Shown here piece after piece: positions 25,263 through 35,994 of a stretch of DNA of 54,732 nucleotides. Every line of letters begins with the position of its first letter. Within the stretch, counting starts at the first letter, position 1. Source of the DNA: Synergistaceae bacterium (GTDB lineage: Bacteria > Synergistota > Synergistia > Synergistales > Aminobacteriaceae); contig JAAYLU010000070.1 in NCBI GenBank assembly GCA_012521675.1, forward strand, positions 1-54,732. Direction: 5' to 3'. Under the pieces are notes generated by a model. That model made no database searches. It saw only the letters and a program-made list of their open reading frames with translations, and was not told where the DNA came from. Made by a program: the position numbers and the translations under genes.

Positions 25263-25375
25263 GTGCGCCGTATCGCGACACGTGACAACAGCTTTCCCTT
25301 CGCGTCGCGACAGGACGTGGAAGTGCTGATCCCGGGCAGCATGCCCGGCGAGGCGCCCATTTCAACCGGATCAAA
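25263..25375 (+). pseudogene. Remnant of a second deoxyinosine glycosylase gene
   Basis: From a GTG at 25263 the frame reads RRIATRDNSFPF then VEVLIPGSMPGEA, matching RRVANQIRSFPT and VALILGSMPGEA of the gene at 24578. Similarity fades by about 25375, just before the stop codon of the convergent YhcG gene, so the 3' five-sixths is lost. Confidence 0.75.
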
Positions 25376-25389
25376 AGGCGGGTATGCGC

Positions 25390-26415
25390 TCACTCTTCAA
25401 TCCCCTCCATCAGGGCGGCGATTTCCTCCGGCTGAGGTAGCTGCCCCTTCAGCTCTTTCGGCAGCGACCTGGTGTTTTCGTAGGTCGCGACGCCTATGGG
25501 CTTTGTGGCGGAGTGGAGGGTGTATTCGACTATGGTGCGATTCTTCTCCTTGCACATGACGATGCCGATGGACGGGTTTTCGTCCTCCTGACGGACCTGT
25601 CGGTCCAATGCGGTCAGGTAGAACTGCATTTTGCCCGCGTACTCCGGCTGGAACTCGCCGACTTTCAGCTCTATGGCGACCAGGCTGCGCAAGCGGCGGT
25701 GGAAGAGCAGCAGGTCGATGAAAAAGTCCCTGCCGTCCACCTCGATGCGGAACTGGCTGCCCATGAAGGCGAACATGCCGCCCATTGCACGAAGGAAGTC
25801 CTCGATCCTGGCGATCAGAGCCCGTTCCAGCTCCCGCTCGCTGTACTCCTCCCCCAAATCCAGGAAGTCGAAGGTGTATTCGTCTTTCACAGCCAACTTT
25901 GCCTGGGCGCGAAGCTCCGGGGTCAGCGTTCGGTTGAAATTGGTCTGACCCAGCATGGATTTTTCGTAGGTCTGGCTCTCTATCTGGTGCATGAGCACGT
26001 TTTTCGACCAGCCGTATTTGCGGGTCATGCGGACGTAGAATTCACGTTCGAGCGGGTCCTTGCACTTGCTCATTATGACCAGGTTGTGAGACCAGGCAAT
26101 TTCTCCAACCAGTGGTTGGAGTTTTTCATGTCCGCAGTATTCGAGGAAGAATTGCCGCATGTACCAAAGGTTCTGCGGGGAGAAACCGGTAATTCCCGGA
26201 AACTCCCGCCTCAAGTCCGCGGATAGGTTTTCGACGACAGACCGTCCCCATCCGGCTGCATCCTGACGTTCCACAATCATCCTGCCAATATCCCAGTACA
26301 GCCCCACCAGCTCCTTGTTGACCGCTTTCAGAGCTGCGTACTGCGCAGAACGAACTCGCTCCTTCACCTCGGCCAGTAGGCGCGCATAGTCCGCGTTTTG
26401 AGTGATCATGGTCAT
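25390..26415 (-). CDS. YhcG/DUF1016 PDDEXK-type nuclease
   Basis: 341 residues from the ATG at 26415 (GGAG 8 bases upstream), start MTMITQN. The N-terminal half (YARLLAEVKERVRSAQYAALKAVNKELVGLYWDIGRMI) is the DUF1016 N-terminal domain and the C-terminal half is a PDDEXK nuclease-like domain with FFIDLLLFHRRLRSLVAIELKVGEF holding the Asp and the E-x-K pair. The family is common in mobile and defence-rich regions next to restriction-modification genes, but its role is not settled. Here no partner gene survives. It is read toward the decayed glycosylase and may have arrived with the AlbA-type remnant upstream. Confidence 0.9.
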   Translation of the reverse strand: MTMITQNADYARLLAEVKERVRSAQYAALKAVNKELVGLYWDIGRMIVERQDAAGWGRSVVENLSADLRREFPGITGFSPQNLWYMRQFFLEYCGHEKLQPLVGEIAWSHNLVIMSKCKDPLEREFYVRMTRKYGWSKNVLMHQIESQTYEKSMLGQTNFNRTLTPELRAQAKLAVKDEYTFDFLDLGEEYSERELERALIARIEDFLRAMGGMFAFMGSQFRIEVDGRDFFIDLLLFHRRLRSLVAIELKVGEFQPEYAGKMQFYLTALDRQVRQEDENPSIGIVMCKEKNRTIVEYTLHSATKPIGVATYENTRSLPKELKGQLPQPEEIAALMEGIEE

Positions 26416-26502
26416 GGCTGTCGCTCCTTTCATCAGGGGGCTCGATCATTTTCGCGGTGTCGGGAAGATGGTTCGGGGCGAGAACCCTCTTCTTTGGTGT
26501 TG

Positions 26503-26742
26503 TCATTCGATAACCTTCCAGTAGCCGCCACTGGCCGGACCGACGCGCTTCAGTCTGCCGTGCGACTTCAGTTTCGCAATCTGCTTGAGTAACGCGCGTT
26601 TGCTCATGCCGAGCGCATCGCCCAGAGATTAAGCGCGTACCACGGCATCCTGCCGCATCAGTTCGATGATTCGATCCTCTGTTTTCGGTGAACTTTCCGG
26701 TGAACCTTTCGGTGAACTTTTTGCTGAATCGAGTTGAGCCAT
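26503..26742 (-). pseudogene. C-terminal remnant of an AlbA/winged-helix ATP-binding protein
   Basis: On the minus strand from 26742 a frame reads MAQLDSAKSSPKGSPESSPKT, then EDRIIELMRQDAVVRA, a TAA stop, then SLGDALGMSKRALLKQIAKL and ending GRLKRVGPASGGYWKVIE at 26503. This is the typical tail (Ser/Pro/Lys repeats then a winged helix) of AlbA_2-type, RecG-like ATP-binding proteins. Body missing and one in-frame stop, so non-functional. Confidence 0.65.
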
Positions 26743-27033
26743 TCGCACAGGCCTCGGTTATGACGCTGCCGGGAAACCATTATCGTATCGAGGAGAGGGC
26801 CCTGCTTCAAAGGCAAAGCGGGGCTCCGTGAACTAATGGCTCGGATCAATACTACACTGGAAGCGGGACTTTTGCACGGTCCGTTCTCTAAAAGACGGAA
26901 ACGGCTTCCGGAAGGGAAATGGCAACGAGGAAATGCGGATCACCGGGGCCAAGCCGGCTTGACGGACCGGCATCCAGCCGCGACAATGGATGTAAGGTTG
27001 GGAAGCCGATTTTACCCTCGGGAGGCGATTGTT
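26743..27033. other. Intergenic stretch without a recognisable gene
   Basis: About 290 bases between the AlbA-type remnant and the first mop gene. ORFs crossing it have no family signature or plausible ribosome binding site. The last 43 bases (from 26991) belong to the repeated block shared with 29686 onward. Confidence 0.5.
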
Positions 27034-27335
27034 ATGAGGCTAAGCGCGAGAAACCAAATCAAGGGAAGGGTCACGGCGATAAAGGAGGGAGCGGTGGAGG
27101 CCCAGGTGACGGTGGACATAGGCGGCCAGTCGATAGTGTCGGTGATAACGGTGGACTCGGTGAAGAACCTCGGCATCGCGGTGGACTCGGAGGTCGTGGC
27201 CGTGATAAAGGCAGACAGTGTCATGCTGGGAGTCGATTAGTCAAAATACTTTTCGGCCTCGTGTTCGAGGCGCTTTCCTTCTCTTTTTTTCGTCTGACGG
27301 TTACGTCGGAGCCTTTTCCCTTTGGGAGAGAGGAG
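26991..27335 (+). repeat. Direct repeat block, copy 1 (mop gene plus pyr-leader-like tail)
   Basis: From 26991 the sequence matches 29686 onward with only a few changes through the mop gene and to about 27252. It then continues with GCCTCG-TGTT-CGAGGC and the T-rich stretch that in copy 2 forms the pyrR leader (30043-30122). Copy 2 has about 95 extra bases (29950-30042) between the two parts. The two copies flank the subtilisin at 27366-29234. Confidence 0.88.
27034..27240 (+). CDS. mop: Molybdopterin/molybdate-binding TOBE-domain protein (Mop), copy 1
   Basis: 68 residues: MRLSARNQIKGRVTAIKEGA then AEVxVDIGGQSIVSVIT and the closing EVVAVIKADSVMLGVD. This is a single TOBE/Mop domain, which in the molbindin family forms oligomers binding molybdate or tungstate in the cytoplasm. 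The ATG at 27034 has GGGAGGCG upstream. Its protein differs from copy 2 at one position (Asp for Gly in AVxSEVVAV). No molybdate transporter is in the window. Confidence 0.92.
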   Translation: MRLSARNQIKGRVTAIKEGAVEAQVTVDIGGQSIVSVITVDSVKNLGIAVDSEVVAVIKADSVMLGVD

Positions 27336-27358
27336 GGCTTGTACGCCCTACCTCTCTC
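27256..27358 (+). terminator. Hairpins between convergent mop and subtilisin genes
   Basis: A 6-bp stem GCCTCG-TGTT-CGAGGC (27256-27271) precedes a T-rich stretch. A second, larger stem GAGAGAGG / CCTCTCTC with inner GGGC / GCCC (27326-27358) lies 8 bases from the subtilisin stop. In the pyr leader the equivalent region is a clean terminator; here the right arm has been replaced. Terminator function is likely but weak. Confidence 0.5.
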
Positions 27359-27365
27359 TCAAGCG

Positions 27366-29234
27366 CTACTTCGAGCCCCTGCCGAGGAATACGGCGAGCG
27401 GCGCCAGCAGCAGCAGGGCGAGCGGCAGGGCCGACCCTGCGCCTGCGGAGCATCCGCCGCCTCCGCCTCCTCCGCCCCCTCCGCCCCCGCCGACCATCAC
27501 GTCGCAGGTCGCCGTGAAGCCGCCGTCCTGGGTCGTCACCGTGATTGCCGCCGTGCCGGGCGCTTTTCCGGTCAGCGTGGCGGTGAATCCGGACTGCGTC
27601 CCGTAGACTATATTCGTTTCGCTCGTGGTCCAGTTCACATCCTGATTAGTCGCGTTCGCGGGGACAATCGTGGCCGTCAGAACGGCGCTCTCTCCGACGG
27701 CAAGGCTCAACGAGGCGGGGCTCACGCTCACTCCGATCACCGGGACGATTAACGGGGGAGGCCAGGGGATCGGCGTGGGCGGGGGGGGAGGAGGCGGCAT
27801 GGGAATAGGCTTGGGAGGCGGCATGGGAATAGGCTTGGGAGGCGGCTTGGGAATAGGCAGTGGCGGTGGTTTCTCGCCCCTGATGGCCGCGTTGACGTTG
27901 AGGTGTCCGTTCCGAGCGACCTTGCCTTTGAAGTGGGTGTTAATCCTGACGTATTCGAGGATGCGCGCCTTGATCTGTGTCGCGGTCATGCCAGGGTGCT
28001 TCGCGGCTATGAGGGCCGCAGCCCCCGCGACGTGGGGCGCGGCCTGGGAGGTCCCGCCTATGGATTTGTATTTGTTCGCCGAGTACGAGCTGAATATGAG
28101 TCTTCCCGGGGCCGCGAGGTCGACGTAGTTTGGGCTGTAGTTGGAGAAGCTGGGCCGCTTCCAGTCCGAGTCCATGGCCGCCACGGTTATCGTGTTGGCG
28201 AATCGGAAGCAGGCCGGGTAGCAGAGCTGCCCGTTCAGGTCCACCCATCCCTCAAAAAAGTCATCGTATCCTGTCGGATCGTCCAGGTCCTGGCCCTCGT
28301 TCCCCGCCGCGAACACCATTACGACGCCCGCGTCCGCCAGGGCCTTGACCGCTATCCCGTAAGGATGCGTGCTCGGATTGGCGATAGAATCCCTCCACCC
28401 TCCCAACGACATGTTGGCAACCCTGATGTTGAGCCCCAGGTTCTTCTGGTCGAGCAGGTAGTTCAATCCCGCTATGATCCATGAATCCCAGCCGCTTCCG
28501 TTTTTGTCAAGTACCTTGACCGCCAGCATGCCGACCTTCCAGTTAACGCCAACGACCCCGGTGTTGTTGTTTCCCACCGCGCCGATGATGCCGGCCACGT
28601 GCGTGCCGTGCCCGTTGAAATCCATGGGATTGGTCGGATCAATGCCGACGAAGTTGCGGCCGAAGTTTTTATCGAGGTCGCGCTGGATGTTGCCCGCCAG
28701 GTCCATGTGAGTGTACTCTATGCCTGTGTCCAGTACCCCGACGTAAACGCTCTTGCTTCCGGTCGCGACGTCCCAGGCATCCGGAGCTTCGATCGCCTCC
28801 ATGCCCCAGAGCTTGTCGTACTCCGGGTCGTTGGGAGTCTTCATAGCGTGCTGGATGTAGTTCGGGGACGCTCCGATCACGCCGGGCCTGCCGCTCAGGG
28901 CCGTCAGCAGCTCCATGGTGCTCCTGCCCTCGGCCTTCATGTGGACGATGTTCCTGCCGGTCGCGGCGGCTATGGCGCCGTACGCCCGAACCGCTCGGGC
29001 GCCGATCGACTCCGCCGTCGACTGGCCGGCGGACAAGAGCGCGGTCTCGTAGGCGGCGCCCTCGGCCGACGCGGCGGCGGGGACCTCGAGCACCACCAAC
29101 ACCTCCCCGTCGACGTGCTCGCCGCGCACGGGAGCGCCGTCGAACGTGTAGACGGTCTTGAGCGGCGTGTCGGCGAACGCCGAGCCTGCGCAGAGGAGCA
29201 GCGCGATAATCAGAATAGGCAACTTTTTCCTCAT
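27366..29234 (-). CDS. Secreted subtilisin-like protease with Big_2 domain and Synerg-CTERM signal
   Basis: 622 residues from the ATG at 29234 (AGAAGG 9 bases upstream; an in-frame GTG lies 9 bases earlier). Signal peptide (MRKKLPILIIALLLCAGSAFA), inhibitor-like propeptide (about 40-130), S8 domain with Asp169, His209, Asn312 and Ser396, a long Pro-rich linker (about 465-505), a Big_2 Ig-like domain (VIGVSVSPASLSLAVGESAVL...VNWTTSETNIVYG), thirteen glycines, then CSAGAG, a hydrophobic helix and GRGSK. The end matches the Synerg-CTERM sorting-signal pattern, so it is probably processed by an archaeosortase/rhombosortase-like system and held at the cell surface. It resembles the catalytic part of the giant protease at 8660. 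The two mop copies flank it. Confidence 0.93.
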   Translation of the reverse strand: MRKKLPILIIALLLCAGSAFADTPLKTVYTFDGAPVRGEHVDGEVLVVLEVPAAASAEGAAYETALLSAGQSTAESIGARAVRAYGAIAAATGRNIVHMKAEGRSTMELLTALSGRPGVIGASPNYIQHAMKTPNDPEYDKLWGMEAIEAPDAWDVATGSKSVYVGVLDTGIEYTHMDLAGNIQRDLDKNFGRNFVGIDPTNPMDFNGHGTHVAGIIGAVGNNNTGVVGVNWKVGMLAVKVLDKNGSGWDSWIIAGLNYLLDQKNLGLNIRVANMSLGGWRDSIANPSTHPYGIAVKALADAGVVMVFAAGNEGQDLDDPTGYDDFFEGWVDLNGQLCYPACFRFANTITVAAMDSDWKRPSFSNYSPNYVDLAAPGRLIFSSYSANKYKSIGGTSQAAPHVAGAAALIAAKHPGMTATQIKARILEYVRINTHFKGKVARNGHLNVNAAIRGEKPPPLPIPKPPPKPIPMPPPKPIPMPPPPPPPTPIPWPPPLIVPVIGVSVSPASLSLAVGESAVLTATIVPANATNQDVNWTTSETNIVYGTQSGFTATLTGKAPGTAAITVTTQDGGFTATCDVMVGGGGGGGGGGGGGCSAGAGSALPLALLLLAPLAVFLGRGSK

Positions 29235-29430
29235 TGAAAGCACCCTTCTTTCTTTTTCATGAAAAACAGGTCTCGTCGAAAAACAGCATTCCTCCTCGGC
29301 GCCGAAAGCCTGGTTGACGACGGCAAACGCCTCTGTAACTCGTCGCGCGACACGCCTTCGATCAGCGGATTTGCCTGCATGTCCTGAAGGCGCAACAAAT
29401 TCTCATAACCTTGCGACATATTGTAAAAGC

Positions 29431-29458
29431 ATTATAGCATAGCTTGACAATTGTCAAG
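29431..29458 (-). promoter_or_regulatory. Putative promoter and 16-base palindrome upstream of the subtilisin
   Basis: On the minus strand TTGACA (29452-29457) and TATAAT (29431-29436), both perfect, are separated by 15 bases. The perfect palindrome CTTGACAATTGTCAAG (29443-29458) overlaps the -35 box and is a likely repressor site. Start near 29424 gives an untranslated leader of about 190 bases to the ATG at 29234. Confidence 0.6.
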
Positions 29459-29647
29459 TATGCCTTTTTTGTATTCAATGATGCGTTTCTCGATTAATGA
29501 AAAAATGACGGGAAGGGGAAGCATAAGCAAGAGCACGGCCGGTATGGCCGCTCCGGCCGCGATCCCGGTTATTGTGACGGTGAGTCCGAAGTGCGACCCG
29601 ACGACTACGCTGGGATCGCTCGTGGTCCAGTTCACATTTCGTGACAA
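29432..29647 (-). pseudogene. Remnant of a second Big_2/Synerg-CTERM protein
   Basis: On the minus strand the frame reads RNVNWTTSDPSVVVGSHFGLTVTITGIAAGAA then IPAVLLLMLPLPVIFSLIEKR. It matches VNWTTSETNIVYGTQSGFTATLTGKAPGTAA of the intact subtilisin, then jumps to a CTERM-like hydrophobic segment. The catalytic domain and glycine linker are absent. It lies directly upstream of mop copy 2, mirroring the intact gene beside mop copy 1. Confidence 0.7.
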
Positions 29648-29685
29648 CGGTTATTCAACTGTCAAGGTCCTGCGAATGTTGAGGG

Positions 29686-31652
<1,967 letters not shown>

Positions 31653-31656
<4 letters not shown>

Positions 31657-32960
31657 GTATCATGCTTAAGAACGGCATCATCTTCGACGGCTTCACTCTG
31701 GGGACAGAGAGCGAGGATATTCTGCTGAAAGACGGAGTAGTAGCCCGCAGGAACGCTGGCTTGGCGGCGGAAGGGGCCAAAGTGATCGACTGTGCCGGGC
31801 GCATCGTCTGTCCGGGCTTCATCGATCTGCACGCCCACTTCCGCGACCCAGGCTTCGAGTGGCGCGAGGACATAATGAGCGGAGCCAAAGCCGCTGCGGC
31901 CGGCGGGTACGCCACCGTGGTCACGATGCCCAACACGGAGCCGGCGGTCGACTCTCAGGTCGCGGTCGAGTACGTGATCAAGCGTGGCGAGACGGCCAAA
32001 GGGGCGCGTGTTCTTCCTGCGGCCTGCGTCAGCAGGGGGCGCAAGGGCGGACGGATCGCGGAGCTTGGGCTGATGGCTCGGTCGGGAGCCGTGTTCTTCA
32101 CCGACGACGGCTCGCCCGTGTCGAACGGCGGGCTGATGAAGACAGCCCTGCGCTACACGAAGGACCTCGAGGTCAGGGTGATGGAGCACCCGGAGGAGCC
32201 GTCTCTCACAGAGGGAGCGCAGGTGAACGAGGGCGCCGTGTCCGCCTCGTCCGGGCTCAAGGGATGGCCCTCCTCCGCGGAGGTCATCGACATAGAGAGG
32301 GGCATCGCCTTGTGTCGCGAGACCGACTCCCCCATCCACTTCACCCACGTGAGCACGGAGCACGGGATCGACGCGATTCGGCGCGCCAAGCGCGAGGGGC
32401 TGCCGGTCTCCTGCGACGTGACGCCGCACCACCTGACTCTTGACGAGAACTACGTCCTCGTGGGGCGCTTCTCCTCCGCATACAAAGTAAATCCTCCACT
32501 GAGGACCCGCAGGGACGTGAAGATGCTCTGGAAGGCCGTCGAGGACGGAACGGCGGACGCGATAGCGACGGATCACAGCCCCTACCACATGGACGACAAG
32601 GACGTCCCCTTCCAGGAGGCGCCGTTCGGCATCGCCTCGATAGAGTGCTCGGTGGCCGTCGTACTGGACGCGTGGAGGAAGCTTGGCCGCCCGGTGCCGC
32701 TGGAGCGGTTGCTATCGCTCTTCACCTCCGGGCCGGCCGCGCTTATGCCCCGCTCCTGGCGCTCGCTGGGCGCGCTGAAGGAGGGGGCGCGGGCGGACGT
32801 CACCGTGATCGACATGGAGGAGATAAGGACGGTGGACGTGAACGAATGGAAGAGCAAGGCCCGCATATGCCCGTGGGACGGCGAGATGCTGCAGGGATGG
32901 CCGATGCTGACCCTGGTGGACGGGCTTATAAGGATGAACCGGCTGGAGGGCGGCGAGTGA
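31653..32960 (+). CDS. pyrC: Dihydroorotase
   Basis: 435 residues, type I (long) dihydroorotase. The metal-binding motif is DLHAHFRDPGF (about residues 57-67), the MPNT motif follows, histidines appear in FTHVSTEHG and DVTPHHL, and the catalytic Asp is in IATDHSPY. It closes carbamoyl-aspartate to dihydroorotate with zinc. The ATG overlaps the pyrB stop (ATGA). The next gene's GTG overlaps its own stop. Confidence 0.95.
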
Positions 32961-33748
32961 GCGGCGAGGGGGCGCGCGACCACGAGGCGAGGGTCGCCGG
33001 GGCGAAGGCTCTGGACGACCGCACCCTCCTGCTGGCGGTCGAGTGCCCGGCGATAGCCGACTCGGCCGTGCCCGGACAGTTCGTCATGGTCAGGGCGGGA
33101 AGCTGCGCGGATCCCTTCCTGGGGCGTCCGCTGGCAGTGGCCGGGGCCTCGGACGGCGTCTTCAAGCTGGCATTCAGGGTGGTCGGCAGGGGGACGGAGC
33201 TTCTGGCGGCCAAACGAAAAGGAGACCTCCTCGTCGTAAGGGGGCCTCTGGGCAGGGGATTTTTCGACCGTTCAGGCGGCTCATCCATCAGGGTCTTCCT
33301 CGCGGGGGGCGGCGTAGGCTCGGTCCCGCTTGTCTTCGCGGCGAAGCGGCTGGGGATGGGCAGGATAGCCGGCGCGACGATGGGAGTCTCGGGGGCCGGT
33401 TGGGAGGGGTTTGCCGACTGGCTGAAGACGGCCATGCCGGGCGCGGATCTTCACTCCGACGACGGCGGCATAGGGTCCAGGGGGACCGCGCTGGACGGCC
33501 TCCCCGCCGATCTTCCCGAGGGCGCGGAGATCTGGGCCTGCGGCCCCGCAGGGATGCTGCGGGCGCTGGCGGCCAGATTCCCGAACGACGGGGGCAGAAT
33601 CATGGTGTCGCTGGAGTCGCGGATGGCGTGCGGGGTGGGCGGGTGCCTCGGGTGCGTGATCCCGACCGTGAACGGCAACCGCAGGGTCTGTTCGGACGGC
33701 CCCGTGTTCACCGTAGGGGAGGTGCTGTGGGATGAGCTCGAGGACTGA
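32957..33748 (+). CDS. pyrK: Dihydroorotate dehydrogenase B, electron transfer subunit
   Basis: 263 residues from a GTG at 32957 overlapping the pyrC stop; GGAGGG precedes it. It is a ferredoxin-reductase-like protein: FAD-binding region with FLGRPLAVAG, NAD-binding glycines LAGGGVGSVPLVFAA, and the C-terminal [2Fe-2S] site CGVGGCLGC followed by a fourth Cys in RRVCSDGP. With PyrD it forms the heterotetramer that passes electrons from dihydroorotate to NAD+. It overlaps pyrD by 17 bases. Confidence 0.94.
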   Translation: MSGEGARDHEARVAGAKALDDRTLLLAVECPAIADSAVPGQFVMVRAGSCADPFLGRPLAVAGASDGVFKLAFRVVGRGTELLAAKRKGDLLVVRGPLGRGFFDRSGGSSIRVFLAGGGVGSVPLVFAAKRLGMGRIAGATMGVSGAGWEGFADWLKTAMPGADLHSDDGGIGSRGTALDGLPADLPEGAEIWACGPAGMLRALAARFPNDGGRIMVSLESRMACGVGGCLGCVIPTVNGNRRVCSDGPVFTVGEVLWDELED

Positions 33749-34652
33749 CCTGTCGGTCGAGGTTGGCGGCCTGAAGCTGAACTCGCCGGTGATAACCGCG
33801 TCCGGCGTGTGGCCGCAGGAGGCGGAGTTCTGGACTCCGGAGAGGCTGGAGGGGGTCGGCGCCCTCTGCACCAAGGCCGTCGGACTAAACCCGCGCCCCG
33901 GCAACAGGGGCGCGCGCGTCCACGAGACCCCCTGCGGCCTGCTCAACAGCGTGGGGCTGCAGAACAGCGGGATGGCGGCCTTCATCGAGGATTACCTGCC
34001 GCTGGCGCGCTCTTGCGGGCGTACCTTCCTGGTGAACCTTATAATGGAGTCGGAGCGAGAGGTACGGGAGAGTCTTTCCGCCCTTCGCGACGCGCCGGGC
34101 GTCCCGGCGGTCGAACTGAACATCTCCTGCCCGAACGTCGAGGGGGATGGGATGGAGTGGGGGCTGCACCCGGAGGGAGCGGCGCGTGCCGTTCGCATAG
34201 CCAGGAGCGAGTGGAACGGCCCCCTGTGGGCGAAGCTCACCCCCCAGTCGCCCGACCTGGCGGCAGTGGCCAGGGCCGTGGAGTCCGAGGGTGCGGACGC
34301 GGTGGTATGCTGCAACACCTGGCTTGGAATGGCGATGGATATAGATACTGGTCGTCCCGTCTTCCGCAGGGTCGTCGCGGGGCTGTCCGGCCCGGCGATC
34401 TTCCCGCTTGCGCTGCGCACCGTTTGGCAGGTTAGCGGGGCCGTCTCGATCCCGGTGGTGGGCTGCGGTGGCGTATCCGGCTGGCGGGACGCCGCGGCGA
34501 TGCTCATGGCGGGCGCGTCGGCGGTGGAGGTCGGCTCGGCTCTGTTCGCGGACCTGGAGATTCCTCGCAGGATCGCCGACGGGCTGTCGGACTGGATGGC
34601 GGAGCGGAATATCGACAGCGTGCCCGGGCTGATCGGCCTCGGACGCCGCTGA
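33732..34652 (+). CDS. pyrD: Dihydroorotate dehydrogenase B, catalytic subunit
   Basis: 306 residues, FMN TIM barrel of class 1B. The active-site Cys lies in ELNISCPNV, with NSVGLQNSG near the start, VVCCNTW near residue 195 and the phosphate-binding loops VVGCGGVSGWRDA and AGASAVEVGSA. It oxidises dihydroorotate to orotate and works with the PyrK subunit encoded just before it. The ATG at 33732 lies inside the pyrK frame. Confidence 0.95.
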   Translation: MSSRTDLSVEVGGLKLNSPVITASGVWPQEAEFWTPERLEGVGALCTKAVGLNPRPGNRGARVHETPCGLLNSVGLQNSGMAAFIEDYLPLARSCGRTFLVNLIMESEREVRESLSALRDAPGVPAVELNISCPNVEGDGMEWGLHPEGAARAVRIARSEWNGPLWAKLTPQSPDLAAVARAVESEGADAVVCCNTWLGMAMDIDTGRPVFRRVVAGLSGPAIFPLALRTVWQVSGAVSIPVVGCGGVSGWRDAAAMLMAGASAVEVGSALFADLEIPRRIADGLSDWMAERNIDSVPGLIGLGRR

Positions 34653-34672
34653 TCGACTGGAGGAGCAAAATC

Positions 34673-35389
34673 ATGAGAGAAGGACTTGAACACCTGATTC
34701 TGGCGCTCGACGTGGAGCGTCCCGACGAGGGCAGGGAGCTGCTGGCTTCGCTCAGAGGCGGCCTGAAGTACGTGAAGATCGGGCATCAGCTCTACGCGCG
34801 CGGAGGCACTGCCTTCCTGGGGGAGCTTCACGGAATGGGGCTGTCCATCTTCCTCGACCTCAAGCTGCACGACATCCCCAACACGATACTGCAGGCCGTG
34901 GAGGCTCTTGCGGACCAGGGGCTCTGGGCCCTGACCCTGCACTCCGCCGGCGGAAGGCGAATGCTGGATGAGGCGCGCAGGGCTAGGGACAAAAGCGGAT
35001 CGGGCATGTCGCTGCTAGGAGTAACCGTGCTGACCAGCTTCGACGAGGGCTCGTGGGCGGAGGTCGTCCCCGGATGCTCCCTCTTTGACGCTCTGAGAGC
35101 ACGAGCGGCGCTCTGCCACGAGGCGGGGATCGACGGCCTTGTCTGCTCCCCGCTGGACCTTGCCTCGGTGCGTGCTTCCGCCCCGGGGCTTTTCACCGTG
35201 GTCCCCGGCGTCCGGCCGCAGAGCGCGTCGGACGACCAGGCCAGGGTGGCTACGCCGAGGGAGGCGATCGCCTCGGGCGCTGACTATATAGTCGTAGGCA
35301 GGCCGATACTCGGCGCTCCCGACAGGGTCGAGGCGGTGGAGAGAATTGCGCTCGACATCGAGGGGGGGCTGAAATGCAGGAAGAGTTAA
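34673..35389 (+). CDS. pyrF: Orotidine 5'-phosphate decarboxylase
   Basis: 238 residues. LILALDVERPDEG starts the barrel and the catalytic Asp-Lys-x-x-x-Asp set is seen in FLDLKLHDIPNT. GVRPQSASDDQARVATP and DYIVVGRPIL close the phosphate site. It makes UMP from OMP. The ATG has GGAGGAG about 8 bases upstream. It overlaps pyrE by 16 bases, an unusual order in which the last step precedes the second to last. Confidence 0.95.
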   Translation: MREGLEHLILALDVERPDEGRELLASLRGGLKYVKIGHQLYARGGTAFLGELHGMGLSIFLDLKLHDIPNTILQAVEALADQGLWALTLHSAGGRRMLDEARRARDKSGSGMSLLGVTVLTSFDEGSWAEVVPGCSLFDALRARAALCHEAGIDGLVCSPLDLASVRASAPGLFTVVPGVRPQSASDDQARVATPREAIASGADYIVVGRPILGAPDRVEAVERIALDIEGGLKCRKS

Positions 35390-35952
35390 TAACACAGCGT
35401 CTGCAGGAGATGATGAAGGAGAGCGGCGCTCACCTGGAGGGGCACTTTCGCCTGACGTCCGGCTTCCACAGCGGCGACTACATCCAGTGCGCGCTGCTGC
35501 TGCGCTACCCCCGCTACGCCAAGTTCGCCGGGAAGGCGCTCGCCGACAGGGTGCGGAAACTCTCCCCCGAGATGATCGCGTCGCCCGCGATCGGAGGAAT
35601 AGTGATAGGGCACGAGGTTGCCCGTGCGCTAGACGTCCCCTTCATCTTCTGCGAGAGAAGGGACGGAACCATGACCCTCAGGCGCTTCCCCATGCCGGTC
35701 GGGACGAGAATGGTGGTCATAGAGGACGTGATCACCACCGGCGCCTCGTCCGGCGAGGTCGGGAAGGTGCTCGAGGAGGGCGGCGCCGTCTGGGCGGGCA
35801 CGGGAGCGATAATAGACAGAAGTGGCGGCGAATCGTCGCTTCCCCACATCCCGGAATCCCTCTGGCAGGCCGTCTTTCCAGTCTGGCAACCGGAGAAATG
35901 CCCCCTGTGCAGGCAGGGCATTCCCGTGGTGAAGCCGGGAAGCAGGGTTTGA
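35374..35952 (+). CDS. pyrE: Orotate phosphoribosyltransferase
   Basis: 192 residues, with LTSGFHSGDYIQCALLL near the N-terminus and the PRPP motif MVVIEDVITTGASSGEV (about 110-126). It joins orotate to PRPP to give OMP, the substrate of PyrF. The C-terminal CPLCRQGIPVVKPGSR is typical of the longer, thermophile-type members. It is the last pyr gene. No carAB is present, so carbamoyl phosphate synthase is encoded elsewhere. Confidence 0.95.
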   Translation: MQEELITQRLQEMMKESGAHLEGHFRLTSGFHSGDYIQCALLLRYPRYAKFAGKALADRVRKLSPEMIASPAIGGIVIGHEVARALDVPFIFCERRDGTMTLRRFPMPVGTRMVVIEDVITTGASSGEVGKVLEEGGAVWAGTGAIIDRSGGESSLPHIPESLWQAVFPVWQPEKCPLCRQGIPVVKPGSRV

Positions 35953-35994
35953 TAATCTCTACTCTCGCGAACACATAACGAGGATACAGCGAAT

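Noticed and set aside
26416-26506. Start of an ORF (MTTPKKRVLAPN...) between the AlbA-type remnant and the YhcG gene
   Set aside because: It continues only by reading another frame of the YhcG gene; it may be a fragment of a lost gene but nothing supports a product.
29231-29419. 62-codon ORF just upstream of the subtilisin
   Set aside because: Its ATG lies only a few bases after the predicted transcription start, with no ribosome binding site, and the sequence has no recognisable features.
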